Shown: positions 1-6,131 of the stretch, in pieces
How the letters are laid out: every line of letters starts with the position of its first letter
Numbering within the stretch: the stretch's first letter is position 1
DNA from: Leptolyngbya sp. SIO4C1
Lineage (GTDB): Bacteria > Cyanobacteriota > Cyanobacteriia > Phormidesmidales > Phormidesmidaceae
Length of the DNA stretch: 10,944 nucleotides
Direction of reading: 5' to 3'
Assembly (NCBI GenBank): GCA_010671975.1
Contig: JAAHIA010000132.1
Coordinates: 1-10,944 of the forward strand
Translations under genes and position numbers: made by a program
Notes under the pieces: generated by a model
The model's database searches: none
What the model was told of the DNA's origin: nothing
What the model saw: the letters and a program-made list of their open reading frames with translations, nothing else

Positions 1-448
1 TGCCCTGCCGAGCTAGGTCTGGCGCATATTTGCTATAAAACTTGAAATCAAAAGATTGCGGCTGTGGCTGCAGCAGCCAGACGATATGGCTCCACCAAAA
101 GCCGCGCTCAGACGAATAGGGATCTTTCTCGGTGTCTTCGGTGAAGGCATGATGCTGGCGGTGACCGCCTACCCAAAAAACTGGCCCACCCTGCAGCGCC
201 AGGGCACCCACCGTCGCAAAGCCATACTCTAGCCATCTGGGTACGCGAAAGCTGCGATGACTGAGCAGTCGGTGGTAGCCCAAGCAAATGCCAATGCTGC
301 CGCAGAGCCAGTGCAGCGCCAGCGCAACTCCGAGCGCCTGCCAGGAAAAGAACCAGGGGGCCAGCAGCGCGATCGCATGAAAAGCTGAAAAGAAAACAAC
401 GTTCGTCCAGTTAATAGCGCGGCGGCGCATCAGTACAGTCGAGGTCAT
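1..448 (-). CDS. desC: Acyl-lipid (delta-9 type) fatty acid desaturase, 3' end outside window
   Basis: The first 149 codons of a membrane di-iron fatty acid desaturase, cut by the left window edge. Enzymes of this family introduce the first double bond into membrane-bound acyl chains, using ferredoxin as electron donor in cyanobacteria. Two of the three histidine boxes are visible: HRLLSH at residues 59-64 and HRQHH at 96-100. Both fit the delta-9 DesC/stearoyl-CoA desaturase pattern (HX4H and HX2HH). The stretch GFWWSH at 116-121 is also typical. A hydrophobic segment covers about residues 17-58. The start at 448 is supported by AAGGAAG ending 5 nt upstream. The gene is divergent from the TetR-type regulator at 632, whose probable operators lie between them, so it is the likely target of that regulator. 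The third histidine box is outside the window. The family is clear; the exact regiospecificity is inferred. Confidence 0.9.
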   Translation of the reverse strand, partial: MTSTVLMRRRAINWTNVVFFSAFHAIALLAPWFFSWQALGVALALHWLCGSIGICLGYHRLLSHRSFRVPRWLEYGFATVGALALQGGPVFWVGGHRQHHAFTEDTEKDPYSSERGFWWSHIVWLLQPQPQSFDFKFYSKYAPDLARQG

Positions 449-489
449 ATAGGCTTCCTTTGAAGAGAAGGTTGACAATGAGAAAGGGT

Positions 490-513
490 TGAGCAAGACA
501 GGCTGAGCAAGAC
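490..513. repeat. Short direct repeat in desC upstream region
   Basis: TGAGCAAGAC occurs at 490-499 and again at 504-513, 14 bp apart. The core GCAAG also forms the half-sites of the palindromes at 560-574 and 606-624. These could be weak extra half-sites for the divergent TetR-type regulator within the desaturase leader, or chance low-complexity sequence. Confidence 0.35.
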
Positions 514-559
514 GGTTTTAAGAGCTGAGCCATCTCTGCCGCCACCTGCTATGGTGAGA

Positions 560-574
560 GCAAGTGTCGCTTGC
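560..574. promoter_or_regulatory. Probable TetR operator, site A
   Basis: GCAAG-TGTCG-CTTGC is an inverted repeat with 5-bp arms and a 5-bp centre. It has the same arms and spacing as the better palindrome at 606-624, and nearly the same centre. Its centre (567) is 48 bp from that of the second site (615). It lies on the desaturase side of the divergent region, where a bound dimer could block desC transcription. Recognition by the adjacent TetR protein is inferred from position and symmetry. Confidence 0.6.
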
Positions 575-605
575 ATAGGTTAAGCTTAGCAAGTCCTGAC
601 GCGGC

Positions 606-624
606 ATGCAAGTGTTACTTGCAT
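606..624. promoter_or_regulatory. Probable TetR operator, site B (autoregulatory)
   Basis: ATGCAAGT-GTT-ACTTGCAT is a perfect inverted repeat with 8-bp arms and a 3-bp centre. It ends 7 bp before the ATG of the TetR-type gene. The size and dyad symmetry are typical of TetR-family operators, and binding here would occlude the gene's own promoter or start. A related weaker copy is at 560-574, and an isolated half-site GCAAGT is at 589-594. Confidence 0.7.
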
Positions 625-631
625 TTTATTC

Positions 632-1801
632 ATGGCAACTCAATCCACCCGCGAACGGCTGATTCAGTCGGCGCTGGAACTCTTTCTCTCACAGGGCGTG
701 AGCCACACGACTACGCGCCAGATTGCTAACCTAGCTGAGGTTAACGAGGTCACGCTGTTTCGTAACTTTGGCAATAAATATGGCCTGCTGCTGGCAGTCA
801 TCCAGGAGGCACCAACGTTTCGCGAGCTAGGGGAAGGGCTGATGCAGCAGGCCGTTCCGGCCGACGATCAGCAGCAGACGCTAAGGCTGTATGCAAGCAA
901 TTGCTTGCACGCGCTGGAGCAGGCCCCCGCCTTTGTGCGATCGCTCATTGGTGAAGCTGACCAGTACCCCGAAGAAAATCGGCAGGCGCTGGGGCAGCGA
1001 CTGGATGAGGCCAGCCGCTACGTAGCGCAGTATCTAGCGCAGGCAGTCCCGCTCGGCCCGTTTTCGCCAGAGAAGCTAGCGGGCTTTTTAGGCGCGCTGC
1101 TGATTGGCTACGTGGTGATTGAGTCGGCCAGCGAGCGTCATCACCTTTGGGAGAGCCGGGAGGATTTTTTGGACGGACTCGTCGATCTGCTGCTCAACGG
1201 CGCGATTGCCGCAGTTGAGCTGCCGGAGGCTGAGGCAGCCCCAGTACAAGTGCAAGACCTGCCAGCCCCCTGGGTTCAGCAGATTCTGCAGCAGGCAAAG
1301 GCGGCTGGGGTGCAAGACTATGCCATTGCCTACGTGATGTTTAGCGCTGGGCTAACGTCGGCGGAGGTGGTACGGCTGGCGCGATCGCAGCATATCAGCG
1401 ACAAGTCACAGCACACGCTGCAGGTGGGGGCGCGTCAGGTGCCCATCAACCAGTGGATTTTGAATAAGCGCTACGGCTCGTACACCAGCAATCCGCTCAC
1501 CAAATGGCTGAAAAGCCGCAAAGATGAGCAGCCTTTTTTGTTTATTAGCAGCGAGAGCGGCGCGCTTTCGGCCGCACAGATTCAGCAGCGCTGGCAGAGC
1601 TGGACGACGCAGCTAGCCACCACCGGACCGCATCAGGCCAAGCAGACCTGGTGCGTAGAGATGCTGATGCGCGGCATGACCGTTGAGAATTTGAGTATTT
1701 TGTCGGGCTGGGAGACTGAGCAGCTGCAGCCCTATGTGCGGCGAGCGCAGGAAAAGGCAGCGCTAGAAGCAGCGCGAGCGCTAGATCAGCGGCAGGGGTA
1801 G
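632..1801 (+). CDS. TetR-family regulator fused to a degenerate tyrosine-recombinase-like domain
   Basis: A 389-residue protein, about twice the usual TetR length. Residues 5-53 form the TetR DNA-binding domain: TTTRQIANLAEVNEVTLFRNF (26-46) is the helix-turn-helix and GNKYGLL follows. Residues 55-195 look like a helical TetR ligand/dimer domain. After an Ala/Glu/Pro-rich linker (about 196-212), residues 213-380 resemble the catalytic domain of tyrosine recombinases. Landmarks are AGLTSAEVVRL (239-249; compare GLR-SEL), PFLFISSESGALS (301-313), HQAK at 334-337 (compare HxxR), LSGW at 357-360 (compare LGH) and Y368 in the nucleophile position. The first catalytic Arg is Thr242 and the second is Lys337, so strand cleavage is unlikely. 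It probably acts as a regulator of the divergent desaturase gene and of itself through the palindromes just upstream. No clear ribosome binding site is seen. The TetR call is firm; the C-terminal assignment rests on motif spacing read by eye. Confidence 0.85.
   Translation: MATQSTRERLIQSALELFLSQGVSHTTTRQIANLAEVNEVTLFRNFGNKYGLLLAVIQEAPTFRELGEGLMQQAVPADDQQQTLRLYASNCLHALEQAPAFVRSLIGEADQYPEENRQALGQRLDEASRYVAQYLAQAVPLGPFSPEKLAGFLGALLIGYVVIESASERHHLWESREDFLDGLVDLLLNGAIAAVELPEAEAAPVQVQDLPAPWVQQILQQAKAAGVQDYAIAYVMFSAGLTSAEVVRLARSQHISDKSQHTLQVGARQVPINQWILNKRYGSYTSNPLTKWLKSRKDEQPFLFISSESGALSAAQIQQRWQSWTTQLATTGPHQAKQTWCVEMLMRGMTVENLSILSGWETEQLQPYVRRAQEKAALEAARALDQRQG
892..909. repeat. Perfect 18-bp palindrome inside the TetR-type gene
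   Basis: TGCAAGCAATTGCTTGCA is fully self-complementary. It carries the same TGCAAG/CTTGCA arms as the upstream operators, with a 6-bp rather than 5-bp centre. It encodes part of the ligand-domain helix (YASNCLHA). It may be an intragenic third operator acting as a roadblock or looping site, or simply coding coincidence. Confidence 0.5.
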
Positions 1802-1813
1802 CGCCGGGTGAAC

Positions 1814-3160
1814 CTAGCGCATGGTGACAAATTCTTCGGCAGAGCTGGGATGAATGCCCACGGTGGCGTCAAAGTTGGCCTTGGTCGCGCCCATCTTGAG
1901 AGCGATCGCCACGCCCTGGATGATCTCAGCGGCGCCGTCGCCAACCATGTGTGCGCCCAGTACCTTGTCGGTCTCACGATGGACAATCAGCTTCATCAGC
2001 GTTTTCTCGTCTTTATTCGGCAGCGTGTAGTACATCGGCCGAAAGCGCGAGCGATAGACATGCAGATTTTCCTCACCGTACTGCTCGGCAGCTTCGGCTT
2101 CAGTGAGACCCACGGTTGCCGCTTCGGGCGTGGTAAAGACCGCCGAGGGCACGTTTTCGTAGCTCATCAGCCGCGACTGGCCACCAAAGACCGTGTCGGC
2201 GAGGGCTCGCCCCTCTTGAATGGCCACCGGCGTCAGGTTAATGCGGTCGGTACAGTCGCCAACTGCATAGATATTTTCCTCGGCGGTACGGCTATACCTA
2301 TCCGTAGCGATCGCGCCGTTGACCACCTCGACCTGCGTATTTTCTAGCCCCAAGCTATCCAGTCGCGGGCGTCGACCAAGCGCCGCTAGGCTGAGCGCGT
2401 CAGTGATGATGGTTTCTTCCGTTTCGCCCTGCAGCGTGACCTTAAGGCCCTGATCTGTCTTTTCGATGCCGGCAATGTCGGCATTGAGGATGCGAATGCC
2501 GTGCTTGATCATCGCCTCTTGAATTTCCATGCGGATGTCTTGATCGAAGCCGCGTAGGACGCGATCGCGGCGAATCACCTGCACCACCTCTGAGCCTAGC
2601 CCGTTCAGAATACAGGCAAACTCACAGCCGATGTAGCCGCCGCCAAAAATCACAATCCGCTTGGGCTGCTGCGGCAGGTGAAAAATATCGTCTGAGGTGA
2701 TTGCATGCTCAATCCCAGGGATCTGCGGCTTGAAGGGTTCGCCCCCAACGGCAACCAGAATCTTATCGGCCGTCACCTTCTGGTCACCCACTTCAACAAT
2801 GTGCGCATCGAGCAGCCGCGCATAAGCTGCAAACAGCTGCACCTGCGCGTTATCTAGCATCCGCTGATAGATACCGTTAAGCCGCGTCACCTCGTTGTTG
2901 ACGGCAGTAATCATCTTGTGCCAGTCAAAGGTGCCCGGCTCAAACTGCCAGCCATAGCCGGCCGCTTCAGCTGCGTGATCGGCGAAGTGAGACGCATAGA
3001 CCATCAGCTTCTTCGGCACGCAGCCGCGATTAACGCAGGTGCCCCCCAGTCGATCAAACTCAGCGATGCCGACTTTTGCGCCATAAGAAGCCGCGCGGCG
3101 CGCGGTGGCAATGCCCCCGGAACCGCCGCCAATCACAAATAAGTCGAAATCGTAGCTCAT
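1814..3160 (-). CDS. gor: Glutathione-disulfide reductase
   Basis: A flavoprotein of 448 residues that reduces glutathione disulfide with NADPH in the cytoplasm. It shows the N-terminal FAD motif GGGSGG (11-16), the redox-active disulfide CVNRGC (42-47) within GGTCVNRGCVPKK, a second Rossmann motif GGGYIG followed by VIRRDRVLRGFD, whose arginines fit NADPH preference, and AVGDCTDRINLTPVAI for FAD. The C-terminal HPSSAEEFVTMR supplies the active-site His-Glu pair from the partner subunit. The start is uncertain. ATG at 3160 gives the family-typical MSYDFDLFVIG with AAGGAG about 13 nt upstream. ATG at 3172 would add four residues but lies only 1 nt from that AGGAG. The gene lies downstream of the peroxiredoxin-glutaredoxin gene on the same strand, with about 114 bp between and no terminator seen, so co-transcription is plausible. 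It converges on the TetR-type gene with a 12-bp gap. Confidence 0.95.
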   Translation of the reverse strand: MSYDFDLFVIGGGSGGIATARRAASYGAKVGIAEFDRLGGTCVNRGCVPKKLMVYASHFADHAAEAAGYGWQFEPGTFDWHKMITAVNNEVTRLNGIYQRMLDNAQVQLFAAYARLLDAHIVEVGDQKVTADKILVAVGGEPFKPQIPGIEHAITSDDIFHLPQQPKRIVIFGGGYIGCEFACILNGLGSEVVQVIRRDRVLRGFDQDIRMEIQEAMIKHGIRILNADIAGIEKTDQGLKVTLQGETEETIITDALSLAALGRRPRLDSLGLENTQVEVVNGAIATDRYSRTAEENIYAVGDCTDRINLTPVAIQEGRALADTVFGGQSRLMSYENVPSAVFTTPEAATVGLTEAEAAEQYGEENLHVYRSRFRPMYYTLPNKDEKTLMKLIVHRETDKVLGAHMVGDGAAEIIQGVAIALKMGATKANFDATVGIHPSSAEEFVTMR

Positions 3161-3274
3161 GATAGTTTGCATACTCCTTGTATGATCGCTGAGACAGACA
3201 TCAGGCCCGCTTTCCAGTTTAGCGCGCCTATTTCAGCCGCCTGGGGATTGATAGAGACTGGCACCCAGCAGCGC

Positions 3275-4006
3275 TTAATTCTGCTGGAAATAGGCCTCTA
3301 GATCATCAGAACCGCCAACTAGATCACCGTCAATGAACACCTGCGGCGTCGTCCCTGCCCCAGCCACAGCGTGCAGCGTTTTGGTGGTGACGCCATTGCC
3401 AATTTCAATCTCTTCATAGGCCAGCGACTGCTCGCTCAGCAAATCTTTGGCCTTAGCACAGTAGGGACAGCCCGCTTTGGTAAACAGCGTAATCCGCTGC
3501 GGCCGCACGGCTTCCGGGTTGATATGGGCCAGCATGGTTTCGGCATCGGAGACCTCAAACGGATCGCCCGGCTGGTCTGGCTCGATAAACATTTTGTCAA
3601 TGACGCCGTCTTTTACCAGCATCGAATAGCGCCACGAGCGCTTACCAAAGCCGAGATTGCCTTTGTCGACTAGCATGCCCATGCCGTGCGTAAACTCACC
3701 GTTGCCGTCTGGAATTAGCGTAATGTTTTCGGCCTCCTGGCTTTCGGCCCAAGCATTCATCACAAAGGTATCGTTCACCGACAGGCAGACAATCTCGTCA
3801 ACGCCGTTGGCCTTAAGCGCGCTGGCGTACTCGTTGTAGCCTGGCAGGTGCGTGGATGAACAGGTAGGCGTAAAGGCTCCTGGTAGCGCAAACACGACGA
3901 CGGTCTTGCCAGCAAACAGCTCTTCGGTTGTGACATCAACCCATTCATTGTTCTGACGAGTTCTAAAGGTGACGCTGGGAATGCGCTGTCCTTCGCGGTT
4001 TTCCAT
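3275..4006 (-). CDS. Peroxiredoxin-glutaredoxin hybrid (glutathione-dependent peroxidase)
   Basis: A 243-residue fusion that reduces hydrogen peroxide and alkyl hydroperoxides using glutathione. Residues 5-165 form a Prx5-type peroxiredoxin with the peroxidatic Cys49 in PGAFTPTC. Residues 170-243 form a glutaredoxin with the CPYC active site (180-183), the cis-proline loop TTPQVFIDG, and GGSDDL (231-236) contacting glutathione. The fused glutaredoxin recycles the peroxiredoxin, and oxidised glutathione goes to the neighbouring reductase. The start at 4006 is chosen because GGGAGG ends 6 nt upstream and the protein then begins at the usual family position. An open frame continues 46 codons further upstream, but those residues resemble no peroxiredoxin and lie over a probable promoter and leader. 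Confidence 0.95.
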   Translation of the reverse strand: MENREGQRIPSVTFRTRQNNEWVDVTTEELFAGKTVVVFALPGAFTPTCSSTHLPGYNEYASALKANGVDEIVCLSVNDTFVMNAWAESQEAENITLIPDGNGEFTHGMGMLVDKGNLGFGKRSWRYSMLVKDGVIDKMFIEPDQPGDPFEVSDAETMLAHINPEAVRPQRITLFTKAGCPYCAKAKDLLSEQSLAYEEIEIGNGVTTKTLHAVAGAGTTPQVFIDGDLVGGSDDLEAYFQQN

Positions 4007-4045
4007 ATTAAACCTCCCAATAGGCTGAATCAATCGTGAGTAAGT

Positions 4046-4088
4046 CGAAGTCATTCCAACTTTAATAAGTGTACTCATGATGACTTCG
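4046..4088. promoter_or_regulatory. Inverted repeat spanning the putative peroxiredoxin promoter
   Basis: CGAAGTCAT (4046-4054) and ATGACTTCG (4080-4088) are perfect 9-bp inverted arms 25 bp apart. The centre falls next to the proposed -10 element on the minus strand. One arm is in the promoter spacer and the other in the early leader. This geometry fits a regulator-binding site for peroxide or redox control. No known consensus was recognised. Confidence 0.45.
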
Positions 4089-4097
4089 TTTTGACAA
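4068..4097 (-). promoter_or_regulatory. Putative promoter of the prx-grx / gor unit
   Basis: On the minus strand, TTGTCA (4092-4097, five of six matches to TTGACA) and TACACT (4068-4073, four of six matches to TATAAT) are separated by 18 bp. Transcription would begin near 4061, leaving a leader of about 55 nt before the Shine-Dalgarno-supported start at 4006. This is prediction by eye only. Confidence 0.4.
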
Positions 4098-4213
4098 GTT
4101 TCTTTACAATACTGAGCCAGGCATTGAGCCGGACGGCCAGACATTGGCCGGCCAGTCGGACGGTATTGAACTGGTCAGCATGGGCTGGCGCTCGACTCAG
4201 CAGTGGCAGTCCG

Positions 4214-4256
4214 ATGCGATCTAACCCGGTGCAATCTAGCCCAGTGCAATATCTAG
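4214..4256. repeat. Three degenerate 15-bp tandem units at the 3' end of the ZIP gene
   Basis: On the plus strand the units are ATGCGATCTAACCCG (4214-4228), GTGCAATCTAGCCCA (4229-4243) and a partial GTGCAATATCTAG (4244-4256). They span the last codons and stop of the transporter. Read on the minus strand, each 15-nt unit ends in an in-frame TAG, so there are two stops in frame 15 nt apart. This looks like a small slippage duplication. Confidence 0.5.
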
Positions 4257-5009
4257 AAACATCATGGTGACAAAACCAACCATGACGCCGAGCGTGCCTT
4301 CTTGCTCAGAGCCCTTTTGATCAATTTCTGGGATAATTTCATCGACGATGATAAACAGCATAGCCCCAGCCGCAAACGCCATGCCCCAGGGCAGCAGCGG
4401 CTGCGCGATTGAGACCACACCCGCCCCGGTCAGACCACCTATCGGCTCAACCAGGCCCGTCAGGGTTGAGATGCCTAGCGCATAGCGCGCTGAGTAGCCT
4501 AGGTTACGCAGCGCCAGTGCCACCACCAGCCCCTCAGGAATATTCTGCAGGCCAATACCGGCTGCCAGCGTTAGCCCGGCTGAAGTATCGCCAGCGCCAA
4601 AGCCAACGCCGACAGCGAGCCCTTCAGGGAAGTTGTGCAGCGTGATCGCAATGATAAATAGCCAAATCTGAGCGAGGGTTTGCCGGTCTGGGCCTTCTTT
4701 GCCTTTAAAGAAATGCTCATGCGGAAAGTTATTATGCGCCACCCAGAGCGCTGCTCCGCCCAGCAGCAGCCCTGCCACCATAATCAGCGCCGCCTGCGCC
4801 GTAGAAGCCCCTTGCTGGGCCGCCGCTTCTGTGCCGGGCACAATCAGTGAAAAAGAAGTCGCTGCTAGCATAATGCCACCGCCGAGTCCCAGCAAAATGC
4901 CTTGAATCCGTTCGGTTAAGTTTATTGGTAGCAGCGCTGGCAGCGCGCCAACACCTGTGCCTAAGCCAGCCACCAAGCTAGCTAAAAATCCCCACCACAG
5001 CGTTGTCAT
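4236..5009 (-). CDS. ZIP-family divalent metal transporter (ZupT-like)
   Basis: An inner-membrane protein of 257 residues predicted to import zinc, iron or other divalent metals. Eight hydrophobic segments can be traced. The paired signature HNFPEG (125-130) and QNIPEG (155-160) in adjacent helices forms the family's metal-binding centre. EPIGG (188-192) and IVDEIIPE near 221-228 are also conserved positions. The cytoplasmic loop after the third helix holds HNNFPHEH (92-99), a likely metal-binding stretch. The start lies 2 bp after the stop of the cysteine synthase gene with AGGG just before it, so the two are very likely co-transcribed and translationally coupled. Substrate specificity cannot be read from the sequence. 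Confidence 0.9.
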   Translation of the reverse strand: MTTLWWGFLASLVAGLGTGVGALPALLPINLTERIQGILLGLGGGIMLAATSFSLIVPGTEAAAQQGASTAQAALIMVAGLLLGGAALWVAHNNFPHEHFFKGKEGPDRQTLAQIWLFIIAITLHNFPEGLAVGVGFGAGDTSAGLTLAAGIGLQNIPEGLVVALALRNLGYSARYALGISTLTGLVEPIGGLTGAGVVSIAQPLLPWGMAFAAGAMLFIIVDEIIPEIDQKGSEQEGTLGVMVGFVTMMFLDIALG

Positions 5010-5011
5010 CG

Positions 5012-6001
5012 TTACCCTGACAGTAAGCTATCTGACCACAGTTCCTTCTCTTCTAGCCAGCTGCGGTTGAACAGCTTTGACTGATAGCGTGAGCCACCGT
5101 CGCAGAGCACCGTCACGATGGTATGCCCAGGCCCCATCTGCTTCGCTAAGGCAACCGCCGCCCCAACGTTGATGCCCACCGAACCGCCCATAAACAGACC
5201 GTCTTTATAGAGCAGCTGATAGACCACGCGCAGCGCCTCGTGATCGTCGATTTGAATCGCATCGTCAATCGGCGCTCCTGCCATGTTGGCAGTAATGCGA
5301 CTGTTGCCAATACCCTCAGTGATAGAGCCACCCTCAGGCGCAATCTCGCCAGTTTTGACATAGCTGTAGAGGCCGCTGCCCATCGGGTCGGCAACGATGC
5401 AGCGCACTTCAGGATTCTTTTCTTTGAAGTACATCGCTGCCCCGGCGTAGGTGCCGCCAGTTCCGGTCGCGGCTACCCAGGCACTCACGGTGCCATCCGT
5501 CTGCGTCCAAATTTCGGGAGCGGTCGTTTCATAGTGGGCCTGACGATTGGCCAAGTTATCGAACTGATTGGCCCAGATGGCGTTGTCTAGCTCTTCGGCC
5601 AGGCGACCCGACACCTTCACATAGTTTCCCGGATCTCGATAGGGGACAGCCGGCACCGTTCGGACCTCAGCCCCCAGCGTGCGCAACAGCTCAATTTTTT
5701 CTTGAGACTGGGTTTCCGGAATGACAATCAGGCTTCTGTAGCCTTTGGCATTGCAGATATGGGTCAGGCCAATGCCGGTATTGCCGGCGGTCCCTTCAAC
5801 CACGGTGCCGCCTGGCTTCAGCTGTCCCTGTTTCTCAGCTTCTTCAATAATGTAGAGCGCGGCTCTATCTTTCACCGAGCCGCCTGGATTCAAGAACTCT
5901 GCTTTACCTAAAATTTCACAGCCGGTCTCTTCACTGAAGCTATTCAACCGAATCAACGGCGTGTTACCTACGGTACCGACAAAGCCTTGCTTGATATCCA
6001 T
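5012..6001 (-). CDS. cysK: Cysteine synthase (O-acetylserine sulfhydrylase)
   Basis: A PLP-dependent enzyme of 329 residues that makes cysteine from O-acetylserine and sulfide. The PLP lysine is K44 in NPGGSVKDRAA. The substrate loop is EGTAGNTG (69-76), and the phosphate-binding loop is TGTGGT (179-184). Ser274 in GGSVGIN is the pyridine-nitrogen contact. EGTAGNTG in place of the enterobacterial TSGNTG, and the C-terminal CDGGSRYQSKLFN, point to the subgroup shared by cyanobacteria and fungi rather than E. coli CysK. It is the upstream gene of a pair with the ZIP transporter. No strong Shine-Dalgarno is seen (a purine run AAGAAAGA is about 10 nt upstream). A 130-bp gap separates it from the preceding binding-protein gene, and a weak hairpin with 5-bp arms (6078-6082 and 6087-6091) lies there. 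Confidence 0.92.
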   Translation of the reverse strand: MDIKQGFVGTVGNTPLIRLNSFSEETGCEILGKAEFLNPGGSVKDRAALYIIEEAEKQGQLKPGGTVVEGTAGNTGIGLTHICNAKGYRSLIVIPETQSQEKIELLRTLGAEVRTVPAVPYRDPGNYVKVSGRLAEELDNAIWANQFDNLANRQAHYETTAPEIWTQTDGTVSAWVAATGTGGTYAGAAMYFKEKNPEVRCIVADPMGSGLYSYVKTGEIAPEGGSITEGIGNSRITANMAGAPIDDAIQIDDHEALRVVYQLLYKDGLFMGGSVGINVGAAVALAKQMGPGHTIVTVLCDGGSRYQSKLFNRSWLEEKELWSDSLLSG

Positions 6002-6131
6002 GCCCGGGAATCTTTCTTAAACATTCAAACTTTATCCTAAGGGGAATTGAGCCAACTGTCGGTGAGAGACTTGGTTTCTAGACGAATCTAGGTCTGTGAA
6101 CCCTCGGTTTCTCAGCCGTCTTTTGAAATCA

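Noticed and set aside
632..1801. A mobile element suggested by the integrase-like domain
   Set aside because: Catalytic arginines are missing, the domain is fused to a TetR regulator, and no terminal repeats or attachment sites flank the gene.
1808..2347. A 179-codon plus-strand frame inside gor
   Set aside because: It is an antisense shadow of a clear glutathione reductase gene, with no family features and no ribosome binding site.
4007..4144. N-terminal extension of the peroxiredoxin-glutaredoxin to 289 residues
   Set aside because: The extra 46 residues match nothing in the family, and a strong GGGAGG sits 6 nt before the ATG at 4006.
4134..4150. CGGCCA-GACAT-TGGCCG hairpin as a terminator after the ZIP gene
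   Set aside because: The stem is only 6 bp and neither strand has a T-run after it.
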